From assembly GCF_964656455.1 (NCBI RefSeq), contig NC_135718.1, forward strand, positions 143,760,262-143,824,261: 64,000 bases of DNA, written 5' to 3'. The translations under genes were made by a program, and so were the position numbers. Shown piece after piece: positions 43,736 to 55,620 of the stretch. How positions within the stretch are numbered: the stretch's first letter is position 1; each line of letters opens with the position of its first letter. This stretch comes from Halichoerus grypus. Its lineage: Eukaryota; Chordata; Mammalia; Carnivora; Phocidae. The notes beneath the pieces are model-generated. The model worked only from the letters and a program-made list of their open reading frames with translations. It was not told where the DNA came from and made no database searches.

Positions 43736-45834
43736 ATCATGCGATCCGAAAAAATAGGACACAAAGATACCTAGAAAATTCTTAACTGACTCTTAAGATC
43801 TTTGATCAAAAGCCTCTCATTTTGTGAGTAAAACTGAGCAACCATCCAAATAACCAAAACTTTTGGTAGCTGTTTTTTTAAGCCACCTGTGGACTCATAA
43901 AAGAAATATTTTTTATTTTATATTTTCTTCTATTAACAATGAAAAAAACCACTAGGACAAAATTGTGCTGATAAATGTTAAACACTCAGGTCTTTCAGGG
44001 CCTTTCACAATTTGATGGTTTCTGTGATGCAAACACACCCACCACAATTTCCAGCTACACCTGTGATGTCATTGAGTGAAGAACTGCGTAGAGATATGCA
44101 TCATCAGCTCCTGTGAGCCACACAAGGGGGTCCCCACACACCACTGCCGACAAGCATCAAACTGAATTAATCAAGAACCCTCGTGATGACGTAGCCTGTG
44201 AAGAAATACATCACTGACAGAGCACTGCATACAGATAATAAGCTCCAGGTGTGTCATTTATCAAACTAAGGATTGGAAATGGAATTGGTCTGACTTGGAA
44301 ATGAAGATATGAGCCCTTATAAAGGAATCTCAGCTTTCCCAATCAAATTAAAGTCAGAACTGCCAACTGGGGGTTCTTAGCTTGAGAAAGCAAGTCTCCA
44401 GGTGCAAAGAGGTGAACGAGCTGCAGCCTTGATCTGATCCTTGGCTTTGCCCCTTTCCCTGCAAGGCCTCGACTTGTATCCCCACTGCTACTACTTCACT
44501 GGCCCCGGTGGTGAGCTGCCTTCCTTTCAATACTGTTGGTCCCCACTTAGCATAGTTCAAATTTTCCAAATCCTTTCATTAACAGAGAAAGCAAGAAACA
44601 CGAAGAAGCTGGGTTTTGATCTTACCTTGGTTTGCTTGGGCCCGGGACTCAACAGACCCTGTCCCAACTGTACACTTTGTCTGAGATACTCACCCTCAAG
44701 CCCAAAGGGCTATACAACTGGACAGCCTCCTCCCTGCTCACTTTTAGCCTATTTTAGCCTATTTTCACAAAGAAGCTACCATGCTAGGCCCCACCACCTG
44801 GCAGCCCCCTTTGAAAGGTCTCAATATCTTCACCCATGCTTAAGACCAAACATTAGATTAATTGAATTAATTCCCACCTGAAATCATTTCATGCTCTCTC
44901 TTCTTGTACCATTTTCTGACCTAAACCGTAACTCTTCCTCATATCAGAAAAGCCATCACCCCCTCTGAAGATACAACCCCATCTCCTACAGACTCACACC
45001 ATTTTCTTTAAAATACACAAGAGCCATAGCATTCTAATAATGAGAAATGCACAAGTACCACAGTGGAGGTATTGTTCCCTCCCTCTAGTTGACCTGCGGC
45101 CTAAGCTGTCTGACCCCTACTTCACCACCTCCATGTTTCAGGAAACCAGGATGCTGTAAGTACTCCAGGTCTGAAAGGGAGATGGTCCTCCCTCTGATGT
45201 TCAAAATTAAAAAATTTAAAATTTAAAAACACTTTCCTTCCTTGAGGATCAAGTCAAGCTCCATAGCTTATTGACCCCAAATCAGTAGTCTCCTTAAAGT
45301 AGCCCCCTGGGCAGCAGCATACACACTCCCTAAAATCCCACTGATGTTAAACTTCACTTGGAGAATTGGAACTTCACTTTGAGAATTGCCTTCAAAGTTA
45401 TGGCTGACCCAAGATTGTCAGTTATATTTTATTTTTCTCACCCATCATATACACTGTACTTGGATCTTGAAAAAAGGCCAAAGTGTTGTCATTACCGAGC
45501 ATATTCAGAACAGTTGCCAGGCAAGAGCATCTCCTCCACACACCACCTCCCCAAACCACCCCATCTCACATAGCCCCAGAGACAACTTCTAAGGACACCC
45601 GAGCTTAGTTTTGTAACTGAAGCTGCTATCATTATTCACTCTCACCCAATTGTACCTTAATGAAATGGCTGGAGAATGGAGTGTAACACACGGTGTGATC
45701 AAAGCACAGGCTAGTACCCTCCTCAGAGGGACCCAAAAGCCAGGATACTGGAGACTGAACGGGACCTAAAGAAGACATCTAACCCATCTTCTGGTCTCAA
45801 GCCAATTTCTTCCCACATTAGGGCTATCAGCCTG
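43736..45834. other. Non-coding stretch
   Basis: Unique-looking. The longest frame, 146 codons at 44441-44881, shows no recognisable domain or exon structure. A 20-bp imperfect tandem duplication sits at 45350-45389 and a smaller one near 44747-44766. The 44010-44300 part is discussed in the findings. Confidence 0.5.
45350..45389. repeat. 20-bp imperfect tandem duplication
   Basis: Units 45350-45369 and 45370-45389 agree at 18 of 20 positions (aacttcactt-gagaattg pattern). Confidence 0.85.
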
Positions 45835-46285
45835 AGCTGGACTGGACCAGCTCACAGTATCATAGTGCTAGCCACTTGCTGTTCCTCACACATGCCAGGC
45901 AAGATTCCACTTTATATCATTCACACTGGACAAAACAGCTCTTATGCATAACGAACTCTCTCCCCTCCTTCAAGCTTCCGCTTAAATATCATTCTGTATG
46001 CTGCAATCCTTATTTAAAATTGTAATCATTCTCCACTTCCCTCCAGATTCCTGCCAACAGCGCTCTATTCCTTTTCTCCATATAATCGTTACTTTCTACT
46101 ATATAATGTATTTATTTATTACATTTATTATTTATTCTCTGCCCCACCTGCTCCCCTATTAGAAGATAAACTTTTAGAAGGCAGGGATTTTTGTCCCTTT
46201 TGCTGACTGAATATCCAAAGTGGTTGGCATAGAAGCTAGCACATAGTTGGCACTCAAAAATATTTGCTGACTACATGAATGCTAG
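45835..46285 (+). repeat. L2 LINE 3' region
   Basis: 'cttgctgttcctcacacatgccaggcaag', 'cccctccttcaagcttccgcttaaatatc', 'agaagataaacttttagaaggcagggatt' and 'agctagcacatagttggcactcaaaaatatttgctgac' follow L2 to its end. Confidence 0.75.
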
Positions 46286-47290
46286 CAGAGACCTTCTTAT
46301 CCTCACTGCAACCCCCTCCCCAAATATGCTCAATGGATGGTCATAATGTTTTTCCTTGGCCACCCCTCCTCTGTCAGGTTTCCATTGCCCTAGAGTTGAT
46401 AGACACTAAAGCTAAGGTGTTCTCATGAACACATGTATAGGATTTTTCTAATCTTGCCTTTTCTGCCAGAACCACACACAGAGTTAACGCCTACTGTCTG
46501 CAGCATCATCGACACACCCATTGAGCCAGGAACGATGGGGGAGAGGAGCGTGAGATAGGGAATATGGAATACACATGCAGGTCAGAGAGATTCTGCAGGT
46601 AATACAAGACAGTGCATATGTACAAGTGTGAGGAGATGAGGTGAGGGGGGCAATGTTCCATGTGCCTACACCACCTGGGAGGGGAGGGATTCCACCCATC
46701 AATTACCATGCCCCCCTGAGCCAGCAAAAATAAATGCACCAAAAGCTCAGTCTCCACGTGAGTTTTCACCATGTGGTTTAGCTCCCTCTACAAGCTTCCC
46801 CACAAAGGAAGAAAAAAAAAAAAAGAAGAAGAAAAGAAAACTTTCATTTTTATCTTAAACCTTTAGGACTGCAAAGAAAGGATAAAGATGAGAAAGTACT
46901 ATGGTTGGGGTTTTTCCCCCTATTCTCTTTTAAAAAAGAGTCTAAATTTTGAAACTATCAGTGAATTGAAAACCATGATTTGAAATGCAGGCTAGTACAC
47001 CATCGCCCATATAGGGTTTTCCTGTGGTTTGTAGAGTTATTCCAAGTGCACATGAAGTAAGACTGTAAAATGGAATTGACACTCCAGCACCACCCTGGGC
47101 TGGAGGAAGTGAGAGGGAGATCATCCACATTTGGGCAGGGAAATCAAAGGCACAGGATCCATGTGTCTGCCAAGGACCCTCGGTTCCACTCATCACCTTC
47201 CAGTACCTTCAGGACCATCATCAGAAGGAAACTGTTAAAGCACTCACCTTTCTCCATAAGCAGCTTTAATGGAGTTCACATATTCATGTA
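46286..47290. other. Non-coding spacer
   Basis: ORFs of 72 to 88 codons without recognisable features. A purine tract lies at 46806-46840. Confidence 0.5.
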
Positions 47291-47301
47291 CCAAAAATGC
47301 T

Positions 47302-47496
47302 GGATTTTTTTAAAGATTTTATTTATTTGAGAGAGAGAGAGAATGAGAGAGAGAGCACGAGAGGGGGAGAGGGTCAGAGGGAGAAGCAGACTCCCTGCTG
47401 AGCAAGGACTCCGAAGTGGGACTCGATCCTGGGACTCCAGGATCATGACCTGAGCCGAAGGCAGTCGCTTAACCAACTGAGCCACCCAGACGCCCC
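47302..47496 (-). mobile_element. Can-SINE (SINEC), antisense, with 11-bp target duplication
   Basis: Poly-T and 'aaagattttatttatttgag', (GA)n, 'gagaagcagactccctgc' and terminal 'ctgagccacccagacgcccc'. The flank ccaaaaatgct occurs at 47291-47301 and 47497-47507 without mismatch. Confidence 0.95.
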
Positions 47497-47559
47497 CCAA
47501 AAATGCTACTTTTAAAGTTGTATTAGTCTTGATGTCTTAGTATTAAAGGGGGTTCTAAC

Positions 47560-47885
47560 AGCATGATTGTCTATAAAAAAAAATCTAATGGCCTCTATAA
47601 AAATCTACTAGATATAGTGAGTTTACCAAGGTCTCAGGCTACAAGAGCAATGTACAAAAATCAACTATAAGTCTATATGCTAGCAAAAAGCAATTGCAAA
47701 TTAAAATTTTAAAAATACTTCTTATAATAGCAGTAAAAATATGGAAACTTAGAAATAAATATCACAAAATAGGTGCAAGACTTGAAATCTACAAAACACT
47801 GCAGAGAAATTAAATCAAATTTAAGTAAATGGTGAGATATAATATGTTCATGGGTTGAAAGACTTAATATTAAAATGTCAGTTCT
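47560..47885 (+). mobile_element. LINE-1 ORF2 (L1M type), left of a Can-SINE
   Basis: 'atgtacaaaaatcaactata', 'agtctatatgctagcaa', 'cttagaaataaatatcac' and 'ggtgcaagacttgaaatctac' follow L1 ORF2 upstream of 'atgttcatgggttgaaagac', with the reading frame broken. It continues beyond the SINE. Confidence 0.75.
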
Positions 47886-48099
47886 TGGGCGCCTGGGTGG
47901 CTCAGTCGTTAAGCATCTGCCTTCGGCTCAGGTCATGATCCCAGGGTCCTGGGATCGAGCCCCACATCGGGCTCCCTGCTCCGCGGGAAGCCTGCTTCTC
48001 CCTCTCCCACTCCCCCTTCTTGTGTTCCCTCTCTCACTGTCTCTCTCTGTCAAATAAATGAATAAAATCTTTAGAAAAAAAAATAAAATAAAATAAAAT
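47886..48099 (+). mobile_element. Can-SINE (SINEC), best-preserved copy, 14-bp target duplication
   Basis: This is the least diverged SINE here. The pol III A box (47898-47908, tggctcagtcg) and B box (47952-47962, ggatcgagccc) are intact, the CT-rich linker is regular and the tail has an (AAAAT)n extension at 48080-48099. The flank aaaatgtcagttct is perfect at 47872-47885 and 48100-48113. It is the most likely copy in the window to be polymorphic between individuals or species. Confidence 0.96.
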
Positions 48100-49655
48100 A
48101 AAATGTCAGTTCTCCCCCAATTCATCTATTGACTCCAATACAATTCCATTCAAAATCCCAGCAGTTTTTTTTATTTGCAGAAGCTGGCAACCTGATTTTA
48201 AAGTTTATCTAGAAATGAAAATGACCTATAATACCCAAAACAATTTTGAAGGGAAAAAAAAAAGAACAAAGTTGGAGGACTAACACTCTCTGATTTCAAG
48301 CCTTGTTATAAAGTTACAGTTATCAAGACACTGTGATATCAGCCTCAACAGAGACAAACAAGTCAATGGAACAAAATAAGTTCCATATCTGTCTTAGATA
48401 TAATGACAACTGATTTTTGACAAATGACAAAAAAAAAAATTCAGTTGACATAGAATACTATTTTCAACAAATGATGCTGGAACAATTGGATATTCACACA
48501 TAGAAAGATAAAATTTAATTTATACCTTACACAATATACAAAAATTAACTCAAATTATAGACCCAAATGCAAACCTAAAACTATAAAACAGAAAAAAAGC
48601 ATAGAAAAAAATCCTTGTGACTGTGGATCAGGCAAAGGATCCATAAAAGAAAAAATGATAATTTGGACCTTATCAAAACTTGAAACTTTTTGAAAGACTG
48701 TTTAGAAAATGAAAACACACATCACAGAGTTGGGGAAAATATTTTCAGATATGTCTGATAAAGGACTTGTATCCAAAATATGTAAAGAACTCTCAAAACT
48801 AAATAACAACTTTTTTTTTTTAAATAGGCAAAGGATTTGAGCAGACACTTCACCAAAGAAGATATATAGATGGCAAATAAGCACAAGAATATGTTCAAAA
48901 TCATTAGTTATTAAATACCAATTAAAACCACAATAAAATATTAATACATGCATATTAAAATGGCTGAATTTAAAAAGACTAACTATACCAAGTGTTGGTG
49001 AGGATGTGGAGGAACTGGTGAAACTATAAAATGGTTCAACCATTCTGGAAAACACTGACATTTCTTTAAAAGCATTCAGTTCCTTTAAAAGTTAAGCATT
49101 TACTATGATCCAACCACTCCACTCCTAGGTTCCGGCTTAAGAGAAGTAAAACCATATGTCCATGAATAGGAATGTTCATAGCAGCTAGTTTGTTCATAGC
49201 ATAATGCAGTGACCAAAAGCTGGAAACAACCCAAACACCTATCAACAGGTGAATGGATAAACACATTGTGGCATATTGCTACAATAAAAATGAATGAAGT
49301 ATTGATACAAGCATAACATGAATGAATCTCAAAATAATCATTCTGAGTGAAAGAAGCCAGACCCCCCAAAAAAGTATGTATTGTATTCATACAAAATTCT
49401 AGAACATGCGAACTAATCTATAGTGACAGAAAGCAGATCAGTGGTTGCATAATGATGGGGGAATTTAGAGAGGTGTGGGAGGGAGAGATTACAAAGGGGC
49501 ATGAGGAAATTTAGGGGGATGATGAATAGGCTCATTATTTTTATTGTGGTGATAGTTTCACAAGCATATACATATGTCAAGACATCAAATTGTACACTTC
49601 AAATATGTGTAATTTACTGTATATAAATTATATCTCAATCTGGGTTTTTTTTTAT
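48100..49655 (+). mobile_element. LINE-1 ORF2 end and 3' UTR (L1MB/MC-like), right of the Can-SINE
   Basis: It continues with 'aaaatcccagcagtttttttt', 'acaaagttggaggactaaca', 'ttgacaaatgacaaa', 'tgctggaacaattggatattc', 'aagtgttggtgaggatgtgg', 'agctggaaacaacccaaac' and 'aggtgaatggataaac'. The 3' UTR ends with 'tacacttcaaatatgtg' and 'tatatctcaatctgg'. ORFs of 60 to 119 codons on the minus strand are shadows. Many stops, non-functional. Confidence 0.9.
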
Positions 49656-51964
49656 TTCAAACAAATTTTTTTAAAAAGAATGTTCTAAAAAGATGTTAAT
49701 ATCCATAAGCCTTAAGATGTGATCTCTTTTATCAGCTCATTTCTTACTGGGGAAAGAGAATGAATGATTTTTAAGGACAAAACTCCTAACTTTTCCAAGA
49801 ACTTACCCTAATGACACACTAGGTAACACAAAACTCTGACAAAAGTTTTGACGATGGTGTGTAATATTGAATCCACTCAAGGATACTTTCTTTTTACTCA
49901 AAGTTGCCATGCAAGCCCATATAAAATTAAAGGATGGATACTACCTGGCCTGGAGCAGTTTTTCTATTTATGCCCCTTATGCCTTTATTTCTCTCCTCTC
50001 TCTACCCAGGTCCCCAAGAAGTAAGAATCAATCAATTCAAAACAACAACAACAACAACTGGATAATTTTCTGGATCCCAATTAGCCATCTTAACCTCTTG
50101 ATGCTTCCCCAAGGCCAAGAGAGGGAACCTTATGTAGTCGGGACCTTGGCATGCTGTGTGGATGTGGTCTCATCTTTAGACCACCCCCAGCTTACTGAAC
50201 TAAAAGAGGACATCTGGTCCTCACTGAAATTCTTGGGCTTGAGAAAGTTCAGCTCTACCATTCATGTCAATTAGAGCAAGGACTACTGATCATAAATGAA
50301 AAGAGTGCTCTAGAGACTGGGGAAATAGAAATGTGTCATGTCCTATAATTTTCCAAATAGCCTTCTGAAGATTCCCCATCCCATGAGCTGACTAGCATAT
50401 GAGGCTCAGCACTGCATGGATGCCCAGTGCTGGCACCCGACCAGCTCAACTGGGAGCGTTCCAAACACCGAGCTGAGTGAGGGAAGGGAAGGACACTGAA
50501 CCTCTCTGTGCTCTTTTCATTGACAAGGTGAAGGGTTTCTGGCAGTCAGATTTCTGGAGAGAAATCATCAGTTAGCCAGCAGAGACCATTTCAAATCCTG
50601 CTTCCTGTCAGATAGCATCCTAACTCAGGATGAAATTGAAGGCGAGCTCCAAAGCTACAGAGTCGGCCACTTGGCCGCCGGCAGAGTGTGGGCAGCCCTC
50701 AGCAACTTTGACCTCCTTGCACTGAAATGAGAGGAAACTGTGATCCCAGGCTGACATTTCCGCAGAGCATCGCCTAACTCTCCCAAGAGGGGGACCACAA
50801 CTCACTGATAATGGGGCTTTGAAGTATCTGGCCCAGGGCCAGGAAACATTGGAAGTGTCCCTTGGAGAGTATCTGTTTTAGATTACTCCCAGTTTATAGG
50901 AAGCCACACATGCTAACTTTAGCATTTCTCCTGCCTTCAGAATGCAGGGGCTTTAGAAGATTGATCGCAAGCCTGCTCTCTTGGCTCCAACTTAAATGGC
51001 AGGCCTACTGGGTTTGGGTGGTTTGGTTTGGAATTTTTTCCCCTTCTGTGCTGCATTCTAACCCTACATATATTTCACCTCCAACTGTCTTAATCCTCAT
51101 ATCACATGGGACATTCTATTTCTCCTATTTCTCTATTTCAAAAGGTGTTTCCACAACAGAAACCTAAATCTACCTGACAGTTAAATGCTAGCCTAAAGTG
51201 CCTCCTTATAATACCACTTCGGGTGTGGGATGGCTCAAATGATGTGCCGCAAAATACGCCGAAGCAGCTCTCTCATTATAACTTAAAAAGCCCAATCCTC
51301 TTAATAATGGGATTCTGCCACTCAGGTCAAAACAATCACAAACTGGTTCTGCTAAAACACATGCTGTTAATTCTTCCAGCAAACCCAAATTGATTTGGCC
51401 TTGATTGCTTCTCTCTGTAGCAATTGGTTCTGATAAATAAATACAAATTGTAATCTAAACCCTCACCCCCAAAGTGTGGTTTTTGAGCTGGCAGCGTCAC
51501 CATTACCCTGGGATCTGTGAGAAACTCCTGCCGCTCTATTCCACCCGAGGAATTAGATTTTCTTCTAGTCTATTCTAATCTTTGGGTCTTAAACTAATAC
51601 TCTTATCTGCCCATTAAGAAAACAACTCTTCCATCAGGTTAACACTCTGAAACCCAGCCCAGCCCCTTCCCAGCTTCCTTTCCAGCTTTATTGCCCAGGC
51701 CACTGAAATCCCAGTAAACTTTGGGTCAAGCCTCTTTGCTATAAGGGAGGTTGCCAGCGTCTATGTGCCTGGCCACCCACTGGCTTCGGCAACTCCCGGT
51801 GTATTACACACAAATGCAATATGGGGCATGGAAAATAGTACATAAATGTAGCAGACCAAGGGCCAAGCGTGCTGGAGGCTGGACACTGGTCCCTGCTAGA
51901 TCACTGTGCCCTAACCCAGATAGCAATGGGCAATGAGCACCTGTATTTGTTCATTTATAAATTC
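49656..51964. other. Non-coding stretch
   Basis: The 135-codon ORF (49867-50274) includes an Asn run encoded by a short (AAC)n repeat (50041-50059) and shows no domain. The rest is unique-looking without assigned repeats. Confidence 0.5.
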
Positions 51965-52155
51965 AACAAATATTTACTTAAAGTAAGCTTACCAAGCATT
52001 TACATGTGCTTTTGGAGGCCGGGTACTAGTCTAAGGATTTTACCTTAATTACCTAATTTAATCCTCACAGCGGCACTGCAAGGTGGGTATTTGTACCCCC
52101 ATCACCCACTGAAGCATGGCTCCAGAGTCTGAGCTCTTTATCACTATTATCTTAC
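51965..52155 (-). repeat. MIR SINE, antisense
   Basis: 'agtctaaggattttaccttaattacctaatttaatcctcacagc' type block, 'caaggtgggtatttgtacccccatc' and 'tccagagtctgagctctttatcac'. Confidence 0.75.
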
Positions 52156-52420
52156 TCTACCAAATGCCACTGTGTGCTGAGCAGTGAGTCCTTGCCACGT
52201 GGACTCTACTGTCTGGGAGATGAAACATACGTTAAAGATAATGCCTGGTTGATCAAGAGTAAAAGCACTGCAAAGGAGAAGTGTAAGATGCAGTAAGAAC
52301 ATACAACAGGGATGATTACCTATTCTGGGGGCTAGGGAATGTTTCCCTGAGAAAATGACATGTAAAGTTTTCTATAGACCTAGAAATTATAGATTCTACT
52401 CTGAGGGACACAGAAATCCG
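52156..52420 (-). repeat. L2 LINE fragment, antisense
   Basis: 'tgtgtgctgagcagtgagtcctt', 'gtctgggagatgaaaca', 'agaagtgtaagatgcagtaagaac' and 'ttctgggggctagggaatgtttccctgagaaaatgacatgtaaag' follow L2 in reverse. Confidence 0.6.
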
Positions 52421-52494
52421 AAAGGTACAAGCATCCTTGACAGTTTCTAAAACATTTATACTGCCCACCCCCAGTGCACAAGGGTACCATGTAG

Positions 52495-52625
52495 AGAATT
52501 TTGTTGAATACCTACTATGTTTACTTGGCTCAGAGCTACAAAGAACAGTCCTGTTGTCTGCTCTCAAGAATGCACAGCATAGTTGGTGAAATAAAAGATT
52601 CACATTCATTCATTGATATTTATCA
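52495..52625 (-). repeat. L2 terminus, antisense
   Basis: 'ttgttgaatacctactatg', 'agtcctgttgtctgctctcaagaatgcacagc' and 'agttggtgaaataaaa' match the reversed L2 3' end. A separate (ATTC) start near 52605 suggests another truncated copy. Confidence 0.5.
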
Positions 52626-52694
52626 CACAAATTGAAAGTCTGACTCTGGAGACACAAGACAAATAAAGCAGAATTCCCAAAATAATAATGACAT

Positions 52695-52935
52695 CATATC
52701 TAAATAGCAGGTAACACTGAGTGCTTACTATAAGCTAAGTGCTCTGTGCACATTTTGTCATTTAAAGTTCACAAAACCATTTGGGGCATATCCTACTCTT
52801 AGACAGTTTTTGGAGGTGAATCAACTCAAGTTCAAAGAGGTTAAGAAACTTGCCCAAGGTAACATGATCCACAACAAATGGGAAGGTTGGAATTAAAACC
52901 CAGGTCAACTCCAAAGCCCCTACTCTCACCACCTC
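52695..52935 (-). repeat. MIR SINE, antisense, well preserved
   Basis: 'gagtgcttactataagctaagtgctctgtgcac', 'aaagaggttaagaaacttgcccaaggtaacatg' and 'ggaattaaaacccaggtcaactccaaagcccctactctc'. It spans nearly the whole MIR. Confidence 0.85.
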
Positions 52936-53689
52936 AGGGTTTCTAAACTCCAGTGCCTCCAGCCAACCTGATATGGAATATAAATCAGGGAAGCAAACCT
53001 GAGAGCACCTGCCTTGCTCCAACTGATAGTAGCTATGGAGCAAGGAGGGCCCTGTGATGCCGACCTTCTGAGTTTTGAAGAAAAGCCAGAAGTTTGATTT
53101 CTACATGAAATCCCTTTCCCAGGTTGACAACTAATTGTTTAAAGCTTTAAATGCTATGAAAGGCATATCAAATACCTTTGTAGAACCAGATCTGGCCTGC
53201 TGGGCACCAGTTTACCCTCTCTGCACTTCCCCATATCACTCCCGATGCCTAAGGAAGCCACAAACGCGTGGAGAAGACAGGTGCATAAACAAAGGCCAAT
53301 TAGACTTTCTCAGAAGATGAGTGGAATTACAGCTAAGTACTGTATCTGAGATTAACATAAAAGGGTAGGTTAAATATATTCGAGGCAGATAGAGGCACAG
53401 AGAAAGCTCCACAAACAGAATCATTTGAGTTGATGTGTTTGGGGCTGCTGAGTAGCAATGCAGGTAGGGAGGATAGCATGTATGAAACCTCAAGAAAACA
53501 CCACATTCTCAAGAAATTATAGCAGCTTGAAGTCCATAGCACTAAAAGGGAGCTCGAGAGTATTAAAAAGCCAGGTGGATGTGGTAAGCAGAGGCAAGAT
53601 CTCAGGTGAGTCTGTGTGCTCCCCTGAAATGGTTGCTCTTTATTCAATGTTTTCAAGCACACCAACCAACAGGGCATTACATAAATCTA
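52936..53689. other. Non-coding spacer
   Basis: No firm repeat call. ORFs of 61 to 114 codons without recognisable domains. Confidence 0.45.
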
Positions 53690-53935
53690 TCAGATAGGCA
53701 CTTTACAGAAATGCCTCTGGCAAGAAGAAAGTGACCAGAAGCAGGAAGATCTGTAAGAAGGTAGTTGCAATAGTCAAGAGGGATGGCAAAGGCCTGAACT
53801 GGCGAAAGAGGAAGGGAGACATAGAGGTGATAAGAAAGTAGAGTCAAGAGAGCCAGATGACTAATTGCGTATGGCGGCATGAGGGGAGGAGAAGGGTTGG
53901 CTCTCAGGTGTCCGGCCTCTGGCTAAATGGAAAGT
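53690..53935 (-). repeat. L2 LINE fragment, antisense
   Basis: 'aagcaggaagatctgtaagaaggtagttgcaatagtcaagagggatgg' type block, 'aaggcctgaactggcg' and 'gaaagtagagtcaagagagcc' follow reversed L2 (gaccagttaggaggctattgcaatagtccagg ... ggtagaatc...). Confidence 0.6.
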
Positions 53936-54329
53936 TAAATGCAGTAAGAAGCAGCATCTGGCAAGTGAATCCCCAGGTAAAATTCGATTGGAGCAAAGAA
54001 ATTTATTAACTCCAAATAAGGAGCTGAAGATAGGATGACTTTATTAGTGACTTATTTATAATAGAAACTCCAAAGGTTCTCTAAAATAAGTGGAGGCATT
54101 GGAGGCATATTGCAATAAAAACTCCAAACAGATTCAGCAAGTGTTACAAACAAAAATCAGAAAGATGAGAAATAATCTAAGATAAAAGGAGAGAGGTAAT
54201 TCCACAAGAACTATAAAGACAATGATTACTACCTACGAACATTAAATGAGGCTATGCCATATTGGCTGCTGAGGCAGGAGAGGGAAAGCCAGAGAGTTCT
54301 GGTGACAGACAGCTGGTGGCTCTGACCTG
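53936..54329. other. Non-coding spacer
   Basis: No recognised feature. Confidence 0.5.
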
Positions 54330-54468
54330 GGAGGGAATGACGGGCTTCGGAGTCTGAGGGACCAGGGTCTGAATCCCAAGTTAATTACATACTGTAGGAA
54401 CCCAAGATTCATGGTTTATGTATTCTGAGCCTCACTTCCCTCTTATGAAAAATGAAGAGACTCATCTT
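54330..54468 (+). repeat. MIR SINE, left part, interrupted by a Can-SINE
   Basis: 'cttcggagtctgagggaccagggtctgaatccc', 'gtattctgagcctcacttccctcttatgaaaaatg' follow MIR. It resumes at 54652. Confidence 0.7.
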
Positions 54469-54651
54469 GGGGTGCCTGAATGGCACCGTCGGTTAAGCAT
54501 CTGACTCTTGGTTTCCACTCAGGTCATGATTTCAGGGTCGTGAGATCGAGGCCCGTGCTGGTGCTTAAGATTCTCTCTCCCTCCGCTCCTCCCCACCCCC
54601 TCTCTAAAATAAGTAAATAAATCTTTAAAAAAAGAAAGAAAGAAAGAAAGT
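54469..54651 (+). mobile_element. Can-SINE (SINEC) inside a MIR
   Basis: 'ggggtgcctgaatggcacc' head, 'tcgtgagatcgaggcccg', shortened body, CT-rich linker and 'aaataagtaaataaatc' tail ending in (GAAA)n. Flanks share tcatct. Confidence 0.92.
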
Positions 54652-54715
54652 CATCTCTGACCTGAAGATGTGTAAAGCATCTTGCTCACCATAGGTCCTC
54701 AAGAGACCCTTATTT
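54652..54715 (+). repeat. MIR SINE, right part
   Basis: 'tctctgacctgaagatgtgtaaagcatcttgctcaccataggtcctcaa' type sequence continues the MIR 3' half. Confidence 0.55.
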
Positions 54716-54959
54716 TTCCTCAGAAGACCTTTCCCTGGCATTAAATTCTCAGGGGAACTGATGCTTACTCAGCATGGAGACAGGCAGACAGATACACACT
54801 TTTACAAGCATTAGGTCACCCAAGCATATGACAGAATAGACTGTGCCTGAGCAAGTCAAGAACAGGAGGCTCCCTAAATCTGGAAAATCTTTCTTCTTTC
54901 CGGGAGGTCTCAGTGGGGTGGAACCAAAAGTTTGCAAACCTCCTGTTAAATAGAAGGTG

Positions 54960-55620
54960 CACTTATTTAAAATAAAAAGGAATAAAATAATGCATTAAGT
55001 ATCCAACTCACAAATCTAGAAAAAAAGAGAATAAATCTAAAAACCAAAGCAATAAAAGAAAAAAAACTCTGAAATAATATGTAATGAAGTAGAACATAAA
55101 GAAATAATAAATAAGTAGAATAAAAAGTACAAATTTAAAAATTAATAATAAATAAAACAAAAGAACAGCAAAACTGAAGCTCATACTTCCAAAAAAGACA
55201 ATAAAAGAGACAAGATTTAGCACAATGGATCAAAAACAGTAGAGAAAAGTTATAATTAAACAATATTTAGAGGAAAAAAGGACATATCCATAGATAAAGC
55301 AGAGGTTTAAAAGAGGATTTATGCATAAAGCTTTACGCCAATACATTTTTAAAATTTAGCTTAAATATAGTTTATATATATGCTATAAATATTATATGTA
55401 ATATATAATAAAAATACATATAAGTAACATATTTTACATAACAAATAATATCTATTATCTCCAAGATTTGCTTAATAGAAAACCTGAATAAACAAAAAAA
55501 CACATGAAAGAAATGGAACTGGTCATCTGAAGTACTTCCCTTCAGTGGACACCAGGTTCAAGGGTTTTTATAGGACAAACCTACTGAAACTACAAGGAAG
55601 GGAAGGTTTTATAGGTTGGG
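54960..55620 (+). mobile_element. Old LINE-1 ORF2 fragment
   Basis: A-rich sequence with ORF2 order: 'aaagcaataaaagaaaaaaaac', 'aattaataataaataaaac', 'aaaaaagacaataaaagagaca', 'ctttacgccaatacatttt' (consensus tatgccaataaattt), 'aaaacctgaataaac' and 'gtggacaccaggttcaagggt' (consensus ggaccagatggtttt). An AT-rich expansion lies at 55360-55450. Confidence 0.7.

Noticed and set aside
44441..44881. 146-codon plus-strand ORF
   Set aside because: No domain, signal or family resemblance, and no splice-site or promoter context. A length near 150 codons is expected by chance in 64 kb.
47886..48099. Possible tRNA gene, because pol III A and B boxes are present
   Set aside because: The boxes belong to a tRNA-Lys-derived Can-SINE. 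The cloverleaf and anticodon arm are not maintained.
49867..50274. 135-codon plus-strand ORF containing an Asn run
   Set aside because: The Asn run is a translated (AAC)n repeat and the remainder shows no similarity to a known protein.
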